From assembly GCA_963575745.1 (NCBI GenBank), contig CAUYUJ010008091.1, positions 164,530 through 228,529 of the forward strand: a stretch of DNA of 64,000 bases. Direction: 5' to 3'. Positions 22,140-34,190 of the stretch are shown here, piece by piece. The notes beneath the pieces were generated by a model that saw only the letters and a program-made list of their open reading frames with translations, was not told the origin of the DNA and did not search any database. The first letter of the stretch is position 1, and each line of letters opens with the position of its first letter. The stretch comes from Prorocentrum cordatum. Its lineage: Eukaryota; Sar; Dinophyceae; Prorocentrales; Prorocentraceae. A program made the position numbers and the translations under genes.

Positions 22140-22294
22140 CATCATCAGCACCTCCTCCTCCGCCTCCTCCTCCGCCTCCTCCTCCTCCTCCTCCTCATCA
22201 TCATCACCATCGTCACCATCACCAGCAGCATCATCAGCATCATCATCAGCACCATCAGCATCAGCATCATCATCATCATCATCATCATCATCAG

Positions 22295-22348
<54 letters not shown>

Positions 22349-24150
22349 CCCTCCTCCTCATCATCATCATCATCATCATCATCATCCGCATCAACATCAG
22401 CATCAGCATCAGCATGATCAGCATCATCAGCATCATCATCGCCAACATCATCACCATAATCATCAGCAGCAGCATCATCATCATCATCATCAGCATCAAC
22501 AGCATCATCAGCATCATCAGCAATAACATCGGCATCATCATCACCGTCATCATCAACAGCCTCATCATCAGCATCATCAGCATCAAAATAATCATCAGCA
22601 TCATCAGCATCATCATCATCAGCATCATCGTCATCATCTTCATCATCACCATCACAGGCATCATCATGATAACGAGCATCATCATCAACAGCAACGTCAT
22701 CATCAGCATCATCAGCATCATCTGATTCGTCGTTAGCATCAGCATCAGCATCACCATCCTCATCAGCATCAGTATTAGCATCAGCAGCACCATCATCAGC
22801 AGCATAATCATCAGCATCATCAGCCGTAGCATCGTCATCAGCATCATCAGCAGCATCGGCATCAACATCATCATCAGCAGCAGCAGCAACATCAGCATCA
22901 TCATCTGCAGCATCATCATCGTCAGCGTCACTATCAGCATCATCAGCAGCACCATCTTCTTCTTTTCTATAGATGAAAGATAAATATCCTCACCTCGTCT
23001 TCTCCCTCCTCCTTCCCATCCCCCTCGTCATCATCACCATCATCGTCATCATCAACAGCAGCATCAGCATCAGCAACATCAGCATCATCATCAGCAGCAT
23101 CATCATCCGCAACAGCAGCAGCAGCATCAACATCCTCCTACTCGTCCTCTTCTTCCGTCTCCTCCTCCTCCTCCTTCTCGATTCCGCTCGATGGCGGCAT
23201 GAGATGTCGTTCCTCCTCCTCCTCCTCCTCCTCCTCCTCCTCCTCACCCGCCTCCTTCCCCTCCTCACTCGCATCCTCCTCCTCCTCCTACTCCGCAGCA
23301 GCAGCCGCCTCCTTCTTATCGTCCGTCTCCTTCTCCTCTTCATTCTCCCCCGCCTCCACCTGCTCCTCCTCCGCATCCTCATCCTCCTCCTCCGCATCAT
23401 GATCCTCATTATCCTCCTCCTCCTGAACCATCTCCTCAAAATCAACATCCCTATCCTCCTCCTTATCCTGCTCCTTCTCCTCCTTCCTCTCCTCCTCCTC
23501 CTCCTCATCCTCCTCCTTCTCCTGCTCCTTTTCCTCCTCCTCCTCCTCCTCATCCTCCTCCTCCCATCCGGCTCCTCCTCCTCCTCCTCCTCCATCTATT
23601 CATCTCCTCTCTTCCGCTCCTCTTCCTCCTCTCCTCTTTCTCCGCATCCCATCCTCCTCCTCATCCTCTCCTCCTCCTTTTCCTCCTCCTCCTTGTATTC
23701 CTCCTCCTCCTCCTCCTCTCCTCCTCCTCCTCCTCCTCCTCCTCCTCCCCTCCTCCTCCTCCTCCTTTCTTTACCTCCTCCTCCTCACTCCTCCTCCTCC
23801 TCCTCCTTCTCATTCACTTCTCAACCCCCATCTGTCTTCCTTCTCCCTTCCTCTCCTTCCTCCTCCTCCGCCTCACTCCTCCTCCTCCTCATCATCATCC
23901 TCCTTTCATCCTCCTCTCCTCCTCCTCATCCTTCTCCTCCTCGGCTCGACACGATGACGGCATGAGATTCCTCTTCTCCTCCTCTTCCTTCTCCTTGTCC
24001 TCTTTCTCCTCATCCTCGTCCTCCTCCTCCTCCGCCTCCTCCTCCTCATCCTCCTCCTCATCCCCATCCATCTCAACATCCTCCTCACTCCTCTTCCTCC
24101 TCACTTCTCGCTCCCCAATCCTCGCTCCTCACTCCTCCTCCTCCTCCTCC
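22140..24150. repeat. Duplicated triplet-rich block, copy 2
   Basis: Second copy of 18150-20130; offset 3981 bp at the AGATGAAAG phrase and about 4047 bp at the CGGCATGAGATTCC phrase, so the middle (about 23505-23935) differs in length and sequence. The rest is almost base-identical. Confidence 0.93.
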
Positions 24151-24945
24151 TCCTCTTCCTCTGTTTCCTCCTCCCCCTCCTCTTCTTCCTCCTTCTCCTC
24201 CTCCTGCTCCTCTTCCTCCTCCTCCTCCTCCTCCTGATCCTCCATTTCCTCTCCCTCCTCACCTGCCTCCTCTTCATGTTCCTCTCCCTCCCCCGTCCTC
24301 CTCATCATCATAAACATCCTCCTTGTCCTACTCCTACTCCCCCTCCTCCTCCTGCTCCTCATCGTGCTCCTCTTCCTCTTCATCCTTCGCCGCCGCCGCC
24401 TCCTTCTATGCCTGTTCGTCCTCCTCCTCCTTCTCCTCCTCCTCCTCCTCCTCCTTCTAGTCCTCCTCCTCCTCCTCTTCTGTCTCCTCCTCGGCTCGAC
24501 CCGATGGCGGCATGAGATCAAATTTCGCCGCCTCATCCTTCTCATTGTCCGCTTTCTCATCATCATCCCTCATCTCTTCCTCATCCATCTCCTCCTCCTG
24601 GTCGTCGTCCTCCTACGCCTTCTCCTCATAATCATCCCCATCCACGGCCGCATCCTCATCCGCATCGTCATCCTCCTCCTGCTTCTCCTACTCCTCCTGC
24701 TCCTCCTGCTCCTCGTCCTCGTCGTCGTCCTCTTCCTCGTCATCCTCCTCCTCCTCCTCATCCTCCTCCTCCTGCTGCTGCTGCTCCTCCTCCTCCTCAT
24801 CCTCCTCTTGCCCCTCCTGAGCCACCGTATCCGTCTCCGTCTCCTTCTCCTCCTCCTCATCCTCCTCCTCCTGATCCTTCAATTCCTCCTCCTTTTCCTC
24901 CTTCTCCTCCACCTCCTCCTCCTCCTCCTCCGCTCCCGTCTTTGC
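24151..24945. repeat. (CTC)n-rich block with a further CGGCATGAGAT phrase
   Basis: CTC-rich with CGT/CTG variants; CTCGGCTCGACCCGATGGCG then GCATGAGAT at 24490-24517 repeats the phrase seen in both duplicated blocks. Confidence 0.88.
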
Positions 24946-26239
24946 TCTAAACCATGCGCCTCCCTCCTCCCTTCCCCTTCCTCTTCTCCCCGTCCCCCTC
25001 GCCGTCTGATATTACGAGCCTCCTATAATCCCCCCCCCTCTTCCTCGCTCTTCACTCTTCCCCCTTCTCATCCTCGCAACAGCAGCAGCATGGTCACCCG
25101 CATCATCACCATCCTCATCCGTCTCGCCCTTCGGTTCCTCGTTCTGGTCATCTTGATCCTTCCTCCTGCCTGTCGTCGGTGCCATCACCTTACCCCCAAT
25201 GGAATGGAGGAGAAACATGAGGCGCCCAACCAGAACCACCGTCCGATGGTTCCGTTCCAAATCGAGGCCCAGGCCGAACTGGCAACACACATGGGGCGGG
25301 CGTCGTGTAGGGGCGGCACCTCCCGCAATGACAACGAGAGGACCTAAGACGGAGAGGGGAAATTGCAGCATGGGTTCGACATGGCTGTTGCGGGTTCTGG
25401 GGGGGGGGGTCTTCTCCTCACCCCTCCTCCTCTCCCGTTGCCCACTCTCATCATCCTTCCACCTCCTCATTGCCACCCCTCTCCTGCCCTCCCTCCTCCT
25501 GCTCCTCCACTTCCGCTTCCCCCCCCCCTCTCGAACCCCCTCCTCCCTCTACATGTCCGCCCCCATCGCCTTCATCCAATTCACGCCCTGCTGCATCTGT
25601 AGTAGAATCCTCATGTTCCTCTTCCCCGTCGTCTTCAACCTCCACGTCTCCCCCTTTCTTCATTTCTCTCCCTCCGATCCCCTCATCCTCCGACTTCCAT
25701 GCCCCCATCCTCAAAGTATCCTCCATCCTCTCCTCCTCGATTTTCGTTAACCGAGCGCGGGCGATACTCATCCCCCTAGGAAAATAAAGTTCGGGGTTCT
25801 CGCGGGGGTAATAAAAGATGTTCCCGGGGAAGGTAAGTTATGATGGTGATGATGACGATGACGATGCTGATGATGGTGATCTTGGGCGCTCGGCATAAGG
25901 CTGACTCGAGGGATCGCGACGTTCTAACTTGGGCAAACAGAGCTGGTGAGAATCCCACAGCCCTGCCACAAGCTCGTGATTGCGGACGCTGGTGTGGTGA
26001 GACCACCATGGTCATGCTCAGCGTTCTGATGCTGATGCTAGTCAACATGAGATGATAGCAACTTCGATTCGCGACTTCCCCCGTGGATTATAAAGTTCGG
26101 CCCCCGCGCCTATCTCCACAATTACATCCTGCTGAACGGGGATCATAAACATAGAGGGGTTGAAGGGGGGTACTTTATTATCGCCCGTGTTCAGTTATAG
26201 CATCTCCCCTCCTTGCCCTCACTCGAAAGCCCTCCTCAA
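24946..26239. other. Intergenic, mixed
   Basis: No gene recognised. A 25-30 bp direct repeat (AATAAAGTTCGGGGTTCTCGCG / TTATAAAGTTCGGCCCCCGCG) occurs at about 25790 and 26089, ~300 bp apart. About 25400-25740 is C/T-rich. Confidence 0.4.
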
Positions 26240-29125
26240 TCCTCATTTGCCAACTCGCCTTGATCATCGTCATCATCATCATCATCATCATCATCAGCAG
26301 CAGGATCATCATCAGCATCAGCATCACCATCACCAGCATCAACAACATCAGCAACAGCAGCAGCATTATCACCATCACTATCACCATCAGCATCAGCGCC
26401 AACAGCATCATCATTAGCATCAGAATCGTCATAATCATCAGCATCGTCAACATCAACGTCATCATCGCTGGCAGCATCATCGACATGATCGTCACTACCA
26501 TCATCCTGATCATCACCATCACCATCAACCTCACCATCATCGTCGTCATCAGCATCATCACCATCATCAGCATCATCATCACCATCATCATCAGCATCAG
26601 CTTGGGCTTTATCATCCGTATCACCAGCATCATAACCACCACCACCGCCATCATCATCACCATCACCATCAACAAAATAAGCAGCACAGTCACCATCATC
26701 ACCAGCATCGGCAACAGCATCATAAGCATCATCATGAGCGTCATCATCATCATCAGCATCAGCACCATCGTCATCATCAGCATCATCGTCATCGTCAGCG
26801 ACATCATCACCCACACCACCATCAGCACAATCATCAGCATTGGCAGTACCATCACCAACATCAGCATCACTATCACTATCATCACCAACGCTATCACCAT
26901 CGTCGCACTTAATAAGCATCCTCAGCATCGTCATCATCACCATCAGCATCATCATCATCACCATCATCCTCATCATCACCATCATCATCACCATCATCAT
27001 CAGCATCATCATCGTCGTCATCAATCCTCAGTATCATCATCACCAGCATCATCGTCAGCAGCAACATCATCCTTATCATAGTGCACGTCCTCCTTACCAT
27101 CCTCATTATCATTCCTCCTGCTCGTCCTCGGTCTCCTCATCGTGGTCCACTTTGTCCTCCTCCTCATCCTCCTCACCAATATCATCGTTATCCTCTTCAT
27201 CCCACCCGCCTCGCCTCCTCTCTCCTATTCCTCCTCCTCCTCCTGCCCACCCGTCTTCTCCTGCTCCTCCCAATATTAAGCTAGTCTCGTCTCTCACAGC
27301 TCGCCTCCGTATCTGCTCCTCCTCATCCTCCTCGCCACCATCATCACCATCATCACCATCATCACCATCACTATCAACATCACCACCGTCGTCGTCATCA
27401 GCATCATCAACATCGTCAGCATCAGCATCACAATCATCATCAACATCAAGTTGGTCTTCATCATCCGTATCACCATCATTATAACCACCACCACCGCCAT
27501 CATCATCATCATCATCATCAGCATCATCACCATCATCACCAACAACAGAATAAGCAGCACCGTCACCCTCATCACCAGCATCGGCAACGGCATCATAAGC
27601 ATCATCATGAACGTCATCATCATCACCATCATCTTCAGCATCAGCATCGTCGGCATCACCAGCATCATCGTCATCATCAGCAGCATCAGCAGCCACACCA
27701 CCATGAGCACACTCATCAGCATTGGCATTACCATCACCAGCATCAGCATCACCATCACTAGTATCACCAACACTACCACTATCATCAAAATAATCAGAAT
27801 CCTCAGCATCGTCATCATCATCATCACCATCAGCATCAGCTCCATCATCACAATCACCCTCATCATCACCATCATCATCACCATCAGCATCAGCATCAGC
27901 ATCGTTATCATCAATCCTCAGTCTCATCATCACCAGCATCATCGTCAGCAGAAGCATCGTCCTTATCATCTTGCACGTCCTCCTTATCATCATCATTGTT
28001 ATTCCTCCTGCTCGTGCTCGGTCTCCTCATCGTGCTCCACTTTGTCCTCCTCCTCCTCCTCCTCACCAATATCATCTTTACCCTCTTCATTCCACCCGCC
28101 TCACCTCCTCTCTCCTATTCCTCCTCCTCCTCCTGCCCACCCGTCTTCTCCTGCTCCTCCCAATATTGAGCTAGTCTCGTTTCTCTCCGTTAACCTTCGT
28201 ATCTGCCAATCCTCCTCACCACCACCATCATCACAATCATCACCATCATCACCATCATCACCATCACCATCAACATCACCACCATCGTCGTCATCAGCAT
28301 CATCACCATCATCAGCATCATCATCATCATCAGCATCAACTTGGTCTTCATCATCCGTATCAACATCATCATAACCACCACCACCGCCATCTCCATCACC
28401 AACAACAAAATAAGCAGCACAGTCACCATCATCGCCAGCATCAGCAACGGCATCATAAGCATCATCATGAGCGTCATCATCATCATCATCATCAGCATCA
28501 GCATCATCGTCATCATCAGCATCATCAGCAGCATCATCACCCACACCACCATGAGCACAATCATCAGCATTGGCATTACCATCACCAGCATCAGCATCAC
28601 CATCACAATCATCACCAACCCTACCACCATCATCACAATAATCAGCACCCTCAGCATTGACATCATCATCACCAGTAGCAGAATCATCATCATCATCATC
28701 ATCACCATCATCCTCATCATCACCATCAGCATCACCATCGTCATCAGCATCATCATTGTCATCATCAATCCTCAGTATCATCATCACCAGCATCATCGTC
28801 AGCAGCAGCATCATCCTTATCATCTTGCACGTCCTCCTTACCATCATCGTGTAAAATGTCTCCTGCTCGTTCTCGGTCTCCTCATCGTGCTCCACTTTGC
28901 CCTCCTCCTCCTCACCAGTATCATCTTTATCCTCTTCATCCCACACGCCTCGCCTCCTCTCTCCTATTCCTCCTTCTCCTGCCCACCCGTCTTCTCCTGC
29001 TCCTCCCAATATTGAGCTAGTCTCGTCTCTCTCCGTTCGCCTTCGTATCTGCTCCTCCTCCTCCTCCTCCTCCTCCTCACCATCACCATCACCATCATCA
29101 CCATCATCATCATCGTCGTCAGCAG
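26240..29125. repeat. CAT-triplet higher-order tandem repeat
   Basis: Blocks of 600-820 bp of CAT/CAG/CAC triplets alternate with a ~240 bp CTC-rich spacer that includes TGCCCACCCGTCTTCTCCTG and CAATATT-AGCTAGTCTCG. The spacer marker CAATATT lies at 27271, 28161 and 29007, giving higher-order periods of 890 and 846 bp. Asp- or Met-rich frames run through but the 890-bp period is not a multiple of three, so coding is unlikely. Confidence 0.93.
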
Positions 29126-29540
29126 CAGCAGCCTCATCCTCCTCTCTCAGCTTCCCTTCCTTCTGGGGGGAATAAGGTGGCAATAACATGGAAGCGGAAA
29201 AGGGAGACACTACGGAGGAGTTCACGCAGGACCCCCGCAAGAGGAAGCAAGACCGAAGAGGACGTCCGTGCTCTCCCAGTGCGGTCACTCTGCGTGGCCC
29301 CCTCGTGTGACCTCCCCGTGCCCCCACCCCGTGGCACCCGCCCGCCAGTGTTTGGGCTGCGGGCGGCCATGTACTAGACCAGTCCGATGCACGCTTCTGC
29401 GCGTACGACGACGACCACCGCCACGACGACAGCGACAAGGACGACAGCGACGACATCGACGCGACGACGGCGGGACGTTGACGACGGCGGCGGCGACGAC
29501 GGCGACGGTGGCGCTGGGACGGCATCGACGACGGCGGCGA
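29126..29540. other. GC-rich intergenic with (GAC)n
   Basis: About 29400-29545 is rich in GACGAC triplets. No gene supported. Confidence 0.5.
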
Positions 29541-29554
29541 CGATGACGGAGACG

Positions 29555-29680
29555 GCAGGGTGCCCCTCGACGTGGCGCAGCACGCCGCGGCCGTCGACCG
29601 GCGGGTCGGTCGCCACGTACACGTCCAGCCGCTTGCAGTTCCCCAGCACCGCTGCCTCTTGGCGCGCTGGACGAGGCCAC
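29555..29680 (-). CDS. Possible exon of an unrecognised gene
   Basis: Minus strand reads QEAAVLGNCKRLDVYVATDP then PVDGRGVLRHVEG. Its amino-acid mix is like a folded protein and unlike the surrounding repeat frames. It has alternating hydrophobics (LDVYVAT) and no repeat at DNA level. It lies downstream, on the same strand, of a second such segment at 31575-31730 (AVLGDGRDFFVPRPR), and the two could be exons of one gene. I cannot name the function. The splice borders are not obvious, and the open frame continues into GAC-repeat sequence that is probably not coding. Confidence 0.35.
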
Positions 29681-29961
29681 GAGCGACGCAGAGGTGTGAT
29701 AACGCCCATTCCCTCGCGATCTGGGCACCCAGGCGCGACCCCACGCATACGCGATCCCATGGATGCGCTCCGCGTGGGGCGCGCGAGAGCCACCCAGCGT
29801 CCAGGGGGCCGCGGCCGAGGAGGTCGGACCGCGAGGCTGTGCGCATGGACATGCGATGCCCTCCCGCGAGAAAGGGGGGAGGCAACAAGACCAGTGCCTC
29901 GACGCCGTGTTTGCCGAGTGCCCTGCGAGCTGGGCATTGCAAGACTTTTGCACCGGGCGCT

Positions 29962-30010
29962 TCGCCGGGGTTCGGGCCCCGGGACCCTCACGGATCGATC
30001 CAGCACGAAA
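29962..30010. repeat. Inverted copy of the 17045 / 60475 repeat phrase
   Basis: GTTCGGGCCCCGGGACC...GGATCGATCCAGCACGAAA, reverse complement of the 60475-60520 copy. Confidence 0.75.
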
Positions 30011-30376
30011 CAGTTAGCAAAATGATGGGGCCCAGGGCTCCAGCCGTGGTCGTTAGCGATGCTGCAACGTCGGACCTCAGGGTGACGTGGACCCCCCGAG
30101 CTCTCGACCCCTTCCCTCGGCCCTCTTCTCCTCCCGAGTCGTCACCCGACGGTCCCCGTGCCCTGTGACGGCCCGCGCTTCTGTCACGCCTCGGCCGAAG
30201 GGGTCTGGGAAAGGGCGGTGCGAGCGAGGGCCCACCGAGATGGCAGCCTCCCTGCCGGCGCCATCGTGCACGCGTGCTCGGGCCGTGCTCGCCCTGGCGG
30301 CGTGACCTCTCTCGGCCAGCCGACTTCGCCCAAAGGCCGCATGCGGCCCGCCCTCTCGGCGACGGGAGGCGCCGAA
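30011..30376. other. GC-rich intergenic
   Basis: Nothing recognised. Confidence 0.35.
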
Positions 30377-30495
30377 CCAGGAGGAGGAGGAGGAGGAGCA
30401 GGAGGAGGAGGAGAGGGAGGAGGAGGAGGAGGAGGAGAGGGAGGAGGAGGAGGAGGAGGAGGAGGAGGAGGAGCAGAAGAAGAAGAAGAAGAGCA
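30377..30495. repeat. (GGA)n microsatellite
   Basis: GGAGGA with GCA and GAA variants. Confidence 0.95.
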
Positions 30496-30574
30496 ACGCC
30501 AGCTACCGAACAGGTGGTCGAGGAAAAGTCGCCCAGCGGTGGGGCCGAGACTGGCAGCGTGGGCCGATTTCGCA

Positions 30575-30935
30575 GGCCACCGTCCCCACCCACCACCGAA
30601 GACGAAGCCAAGGCCAGATCTGGCGGCCATGGAGGGACGTCTCGGGCGCCGCGGCCTTCGCGGAGCGTTCCGGAACGGATCCATCCTCGTCCAGACACCG
30701 TCCGACCACCCCCTGCGTCCGCCCCGCCGCTCGGTGGCGCGCCCAGACGGACGGCGTCGGCGGCGCAGTCGTGGGGGAGGCCCTCGAGGTGAAGCCAGGG
30801 CGAGGATCAAGTCGGATGAGGGTCCGTCGCGAGTATCTGAGGTCGGGCGGCTCTGGAGGACGCCTCGGGCGCCGCGGCCCTCTCGGAGCGTCCTCTCGCC
30901 GTCGCTCGGACGTCCATTCCCCGTGCACCTGTGGG
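30575..30935. repeat. Two copies of a ~130 bp dispersed repeat
   Basis: GAAGCCA-GGC-AG...GGAGG-ACG-CTCGGGCGCCGCGGCC-TC-CGGAGCG occurs at about 30600-30690 and 30788-30900. A third copy lies at 38805-38935. CGCTCGGACGTCCATTCCC (30904) recurs at 38592. Confidence 0.8.
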
Positions 30936-31169
30936 CGTATCCAGAGGCCCTCGTCGCCACGGTCGGGCGCGCCGGGCGACTCTCGGGCTGGGGCGAGCAC
31001 TGCTGTTGGTCCTCGCCCTCGCCCCCCAAATAATTGTTTTTTGGGGGGACCAAAGATAGTTGCTGGTCAGAAACAAATTTCTCTGGTCCCGACAGCGAGC
31101 CCTCCCAGTGGACAGAAAATCCTCAGGATCGGTCCCCAGACCCCCGCCGGAGTTCTGACGCACAAGTAG

Positions 31170-31397
31170 AGGCCTCCCAGATGGGGTCCGAGTAGATTGG
31201 GTCGGAGGATCGCGCCGCATCGCAAATGCATCGCCGATGCATCGGCGATGCATCGGCGATGCAACGTCGACATCGGCGATGCATCGGCGACGTCGGCGTG
31301 GAGAATATCGGGCTGGACATCGAGCAGCATCGCCGATGCATCGACGATGCGGCGCGATCCGCCGACTCCATCTACTTGGACCCCATCGACGAGGCCT
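31170..31397. repeat. Fold-back element, family B copy 1 (GCATCGGCGATGC-rich)
   Basis: The left AGGCCTCCCAGATGGGGTCC...GGAGGATCGCGCCGCATCG pairs with the right CGATGCGGCGCGATCC...GGACCCCATCGACGAGGCCT. The centre is full of ATCGCCGATGCATCGGCGAT palindromes. A partial copy is at 52505-52670. Confidence 0.93.
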
Positions 31398-31574
31398 AGA
31401 ACAAATTTTCCGAGCTGCGTCCAGTCGTGGAGACGAGGGAACCCCCCCGAGGCCAACTACCGTTGACTCAACTCGCCATCCTCTGAAATTCGATCGCACC
31501 GAGACGACGACCAGGGCAGAGACCGACCGACCGACGACCAGCAGAGCCGACGACGACGATGTACAGAGCCGAGC

Positions 31575-31730
31575 CTCGGCGATCGGCACATTCGGAGTCG
31601 CCGAGGCGACCAGCGACGCCGACAGCCGCCTGGTCGCGCGCGGCCGCGGCACGAAGAAGTCGCGGCCGTCGCCCAGGACCGCCTCCTTCCAGCTCCTGGG
31701 CCGTGGCTTTGACGCGTCATCACGCTGCAA
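31575..31730 (-). CDS. Possible exon: SWKEAVLGDGRDFFVPRPR segment
   Basis: Minus strand reads RDDASKPRPRSWKEAVLGDG then RDFFVPRPRATRRLSASLVASATPNV. This is a protein-like segment between repeats. The phrase DFFVPRPR followed by a Leu/Ala-rich helix looks real, not a repeat by-product. It may be the upstream exon of the 29555-29680 segment (AVLGNCKRLDVYVAT). The function is unknown and no start codon or clear splice border is visible. The alternative is chance coding-like GC-rich DNA. Confidence 0.35.
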
Positions 31731-31869
31731 CAACGGCAATGATGCACGCGTGCCCGCACAGCGCGCGTGCCCACAGCGAAGACTTGCCGCAGCGTGAGAT
31801 GGGTCAGAGCATGGCGGCCATCGGAGTGCAAGGGCGTATGTATATGTGTGTGTGTGCGTGCTAGCCATC

Positions 31870-32290
31870 GTGGACCCCAAACCGTGTTTCATTTCAGCGT
31901 GGAGGTTGCGAGTATGCGGTGCAAGCCATGTAGTGCAAGATGTGTTGGTAAAGCTACGTGTTGTGAGCCGTGTGGGTACAGTCTGCGCGGTGACACTGAC
32001 GTTATGTGTTGTGAGCTACGACGCGTAAGCTAGGCGGTGTGAACCGGAGGTGTACTCCAGTGGGCGTAAGATGTATGATGCATGTAAGATGTATGATGTA
32101 TGTGCAAGGATCCAGGAGGAGGAGGAGGAGGAGGAGGAGGAGGAGGAGGAGGAGGAGCGGGGCGCCCACGAGGCGGCACCGGCGGCAACGTGGCGCAAGC
32201 TCGGGAAACCCGCCCGGCGCACGGGCCACCCACGAGGCCCCCACGCGGCGGCACGGGCGGCAGCGTGGCGACCGCCACCGTGCCCTGAGG
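31870..32290. repeat. Degenerate GTGCAAG / CACGAGGC repeats with (GGA)n
   Basis: About 31910-32035 has degenerate TGTGNNGTGCAAGCTACGTG phrases, 32115-32158 is (GGA)n, and 32165-32285 has GGCGGCA...CACGAGGC phrases. A matching arrangement is at 45955-46100. Confidence 0.65.
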
Positions 32291-32429
32291 CACGAGTTGG
32301 AGTGCCCTCGGGTCCCGTGAAGCTCTCCGTCCTGTCCTCAGTGAATGAATACTGCATAGCCCGAACCAGAAACTCCTAAACCTCCCAGGCTTCCCGCGTG
32401 GCGGGGCGTGTTCCCGCGTGTCTTTTACA

Positions 32430-32995
32430 GAGCCAAGAGGCCCCTAAGACGTAGCAGGAAGGCACCAAGAGGCCCCTAAGACGGCCCAAGAGGGGCCAGA
32501 GACGCCGAAAGCTAGCTCCAAGAGGTCACGGATGGCCTTCAGGCGGCCCAAGAGATCCCCAGGACGCCCAAAGAGGGCTCCAACAATACTAACAAGAGGG
32601 TACCAAAGGGGCAAAATGATTGATTGTCCTTCTATTTTCGGCAGATTACCGTTCGCCCCTTTGCGAGCTGCCCGCGCTCCAAGACAGCCCAAGATGCCCC
32701 GAAGATCATGTCAAGACCGCCCAAGAGGGCTGCAAACCGGCTCAAGAGGGCCCCAAGACGGTCCAAGACAGCCCAAGACGGCCCCCAAGACGGCCCGAAG
32801 GGGGGCCCAAGAGAAGGAGCCCGAACGGACATTCCGAGCCTTCCGCCCCCAGATTGCCCCAAGAGCCCCCCAGAGGCACCCGAGGCGCCCGCAAGAGGCC
32901 CCCTATGAGGCCTAAACCAGGCTCCAAGAGGCCCCTTGGAGGCCCCCCAAACTCTTAGACTCCCGAGGGGGCTCCCAAAAAAATCCCACAGGCAT
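32430..32995 (-). repeat. CCAAGA-GGCCC dispersed repeat, minus orientation
   Basis: Irregular CCAAGACGGCCC / CCAAGAGGCCCC units surround a unique core (32600-32690) with TTCGGCAGATTACCG and CAAAATGATTGATTGTCC. The core aligns to those at 40130-40230, 41212-41310 and 63520-63620. Confidence 0.8.
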
Positions 32996-33059
32996 CCAAG
33001 AGACAGACCTCGGATATACGACCTAAGCCTGGTGGAGGAATGGGCCGGAGGCCACCAGG

Positions 33060-33239
33060 ATGTGTATATATAATGTATAGATGTATGTACATATACGAAA
33101 TCAGAACCATTGGATGCGCGACGCGCGTGCTCAGATTCCCCTTGCCATGGTGCCAAGCGTATACCGCGCCGTAGGCGCCATATCCAAAAGATCGACGTTG
33201 ACTTGGAAGCCCACGCGTTGGTGTCTGAAGTCTCACTGA
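33060..33239. other. Short intergenic, AT-rich
   Basis: TATATATAATGTATAG-type tract near 33063-33100; nothing else seen. Confidence 0.4.
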
Positions 33240-33625
33240 GGCTTGATATTCGGGGCAGCCCTGGGGCATCCTTGGTCAATAATGGGGCTCTCCTGGAGAA
33301 TCATTGGGCCTCCGAGGCATCTTGGAGCCACACTCTGTTGTCAACAAATTCGAGCTCCAAAACGCCGTCCAGTTCCCTCCGGTGTTCTACTGATTGGGCC
33401 CCCTGGAGCTCCGGCGTCCACTCGGGGCCGTCTTGGGGCCTCTTCGTGGTGCTGGGGGGCTCCTGGGGGAGCCCAGGAACATCTTTGGACTGTCTCGGGG
33501 CCCTCTGCGGCGTCTGGGGCTCCTCCGGAAGCCGTTGTCGACCCTCTTGGAGCTCTCGCGGGGGAGCCTCGAGGGGGAGCCCGGAGGCATCGTAGCACCG
33601 GGTTGGGGCCCCCTGGGGGCCCTCT
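33240..33625 (+). repeat. CTTGGAG-type dispersed repeat, plus orientation
   Basis: The same degenerate unit family as at 32.4 kb, in the opposite orientation (GGGGCTCTCCTGGAG, CATCTTGGAGCC). Confidence 0.6.
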
Positions 33626-33631
33626 TGGGTG

Positions 33632-33788
33632 AAGGGGAACTGGGACACACAAATAAATACACACAAATAAAAAGATTCCCCATATTTTCCTATATTTTTT
33701 GGGTTTTTGTCTTCCCCCCCACTTCCCATATTTTCCCATATTTTCTGGGAGTCGCCGATTAATTGTGTCTGTGTGTTTTTTCCCCTCC
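33632..33788. repeat. Dispersed ~155 bp CATATTTTC element, copy
   Basis: GGGACACACAAATAAATACA at the left, doubled CATATTTTCC blocks around GTCTTCCCCCCC, TGTGTCTGTGTGTTTTTTCC at the right. Very similar to the 14.9 kb copy. The flanks (GTTGGGGCCCCCTGGGGGCCC / ATTGGGGCTCCTCTGGAGGCCC) look like diverged direct repeats. Confidence 0.93.
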
Positions 33789-33966
33789 TGATTGGGGCTC
33801 CTCTGGAGGCCCGTCGTCGGCTCTCGCGAGAGCTCTCGCCGGGCGGTCCTGGGCCATCTCCTGGGGCTCGCGCGGAGGCCTCTCGGGCCGCCGAGGCAGC
33901 CCTGGAGCCACATGCTGTCGATCCCACCATCGGTCTCGCGACCAACCGATCTCACGATCCAGCTAT

Positions 33967-34190
33967 GAATCTCACGGGACAAGCATAGGGACCACCATCG
34001 GGACCACCATCGGGACACCCTCGGGACCCCATCGGGAATCCATCGGGACACCATCAGGGCACCGTGTGGCCACCATGGGGACACCATCTGGGCTGGACAC
34101 CATCGGGACACCATCGGGATACCATGTGGACACGATCCAGATACCATCCTGACACCATAGAGACACCATCGGGACATCCCGGGCCACCGA
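33967..34190. repeat. GGGACACCATC minisatellite
   Basis: Units of ~12-15 bp based on ATCGGGACACC, irregular. Confidence 0.88.

Noticed and set aside
18992-29942. Leu/Ser/Pro-, Met- or Asp/Glu-rich open frames of 200-600 codons
   Set aside because: CTC and CAT triplets are stop-free in most frames on both strands; frames differ between repeat copies and one higher-order period is not a multiple of three.
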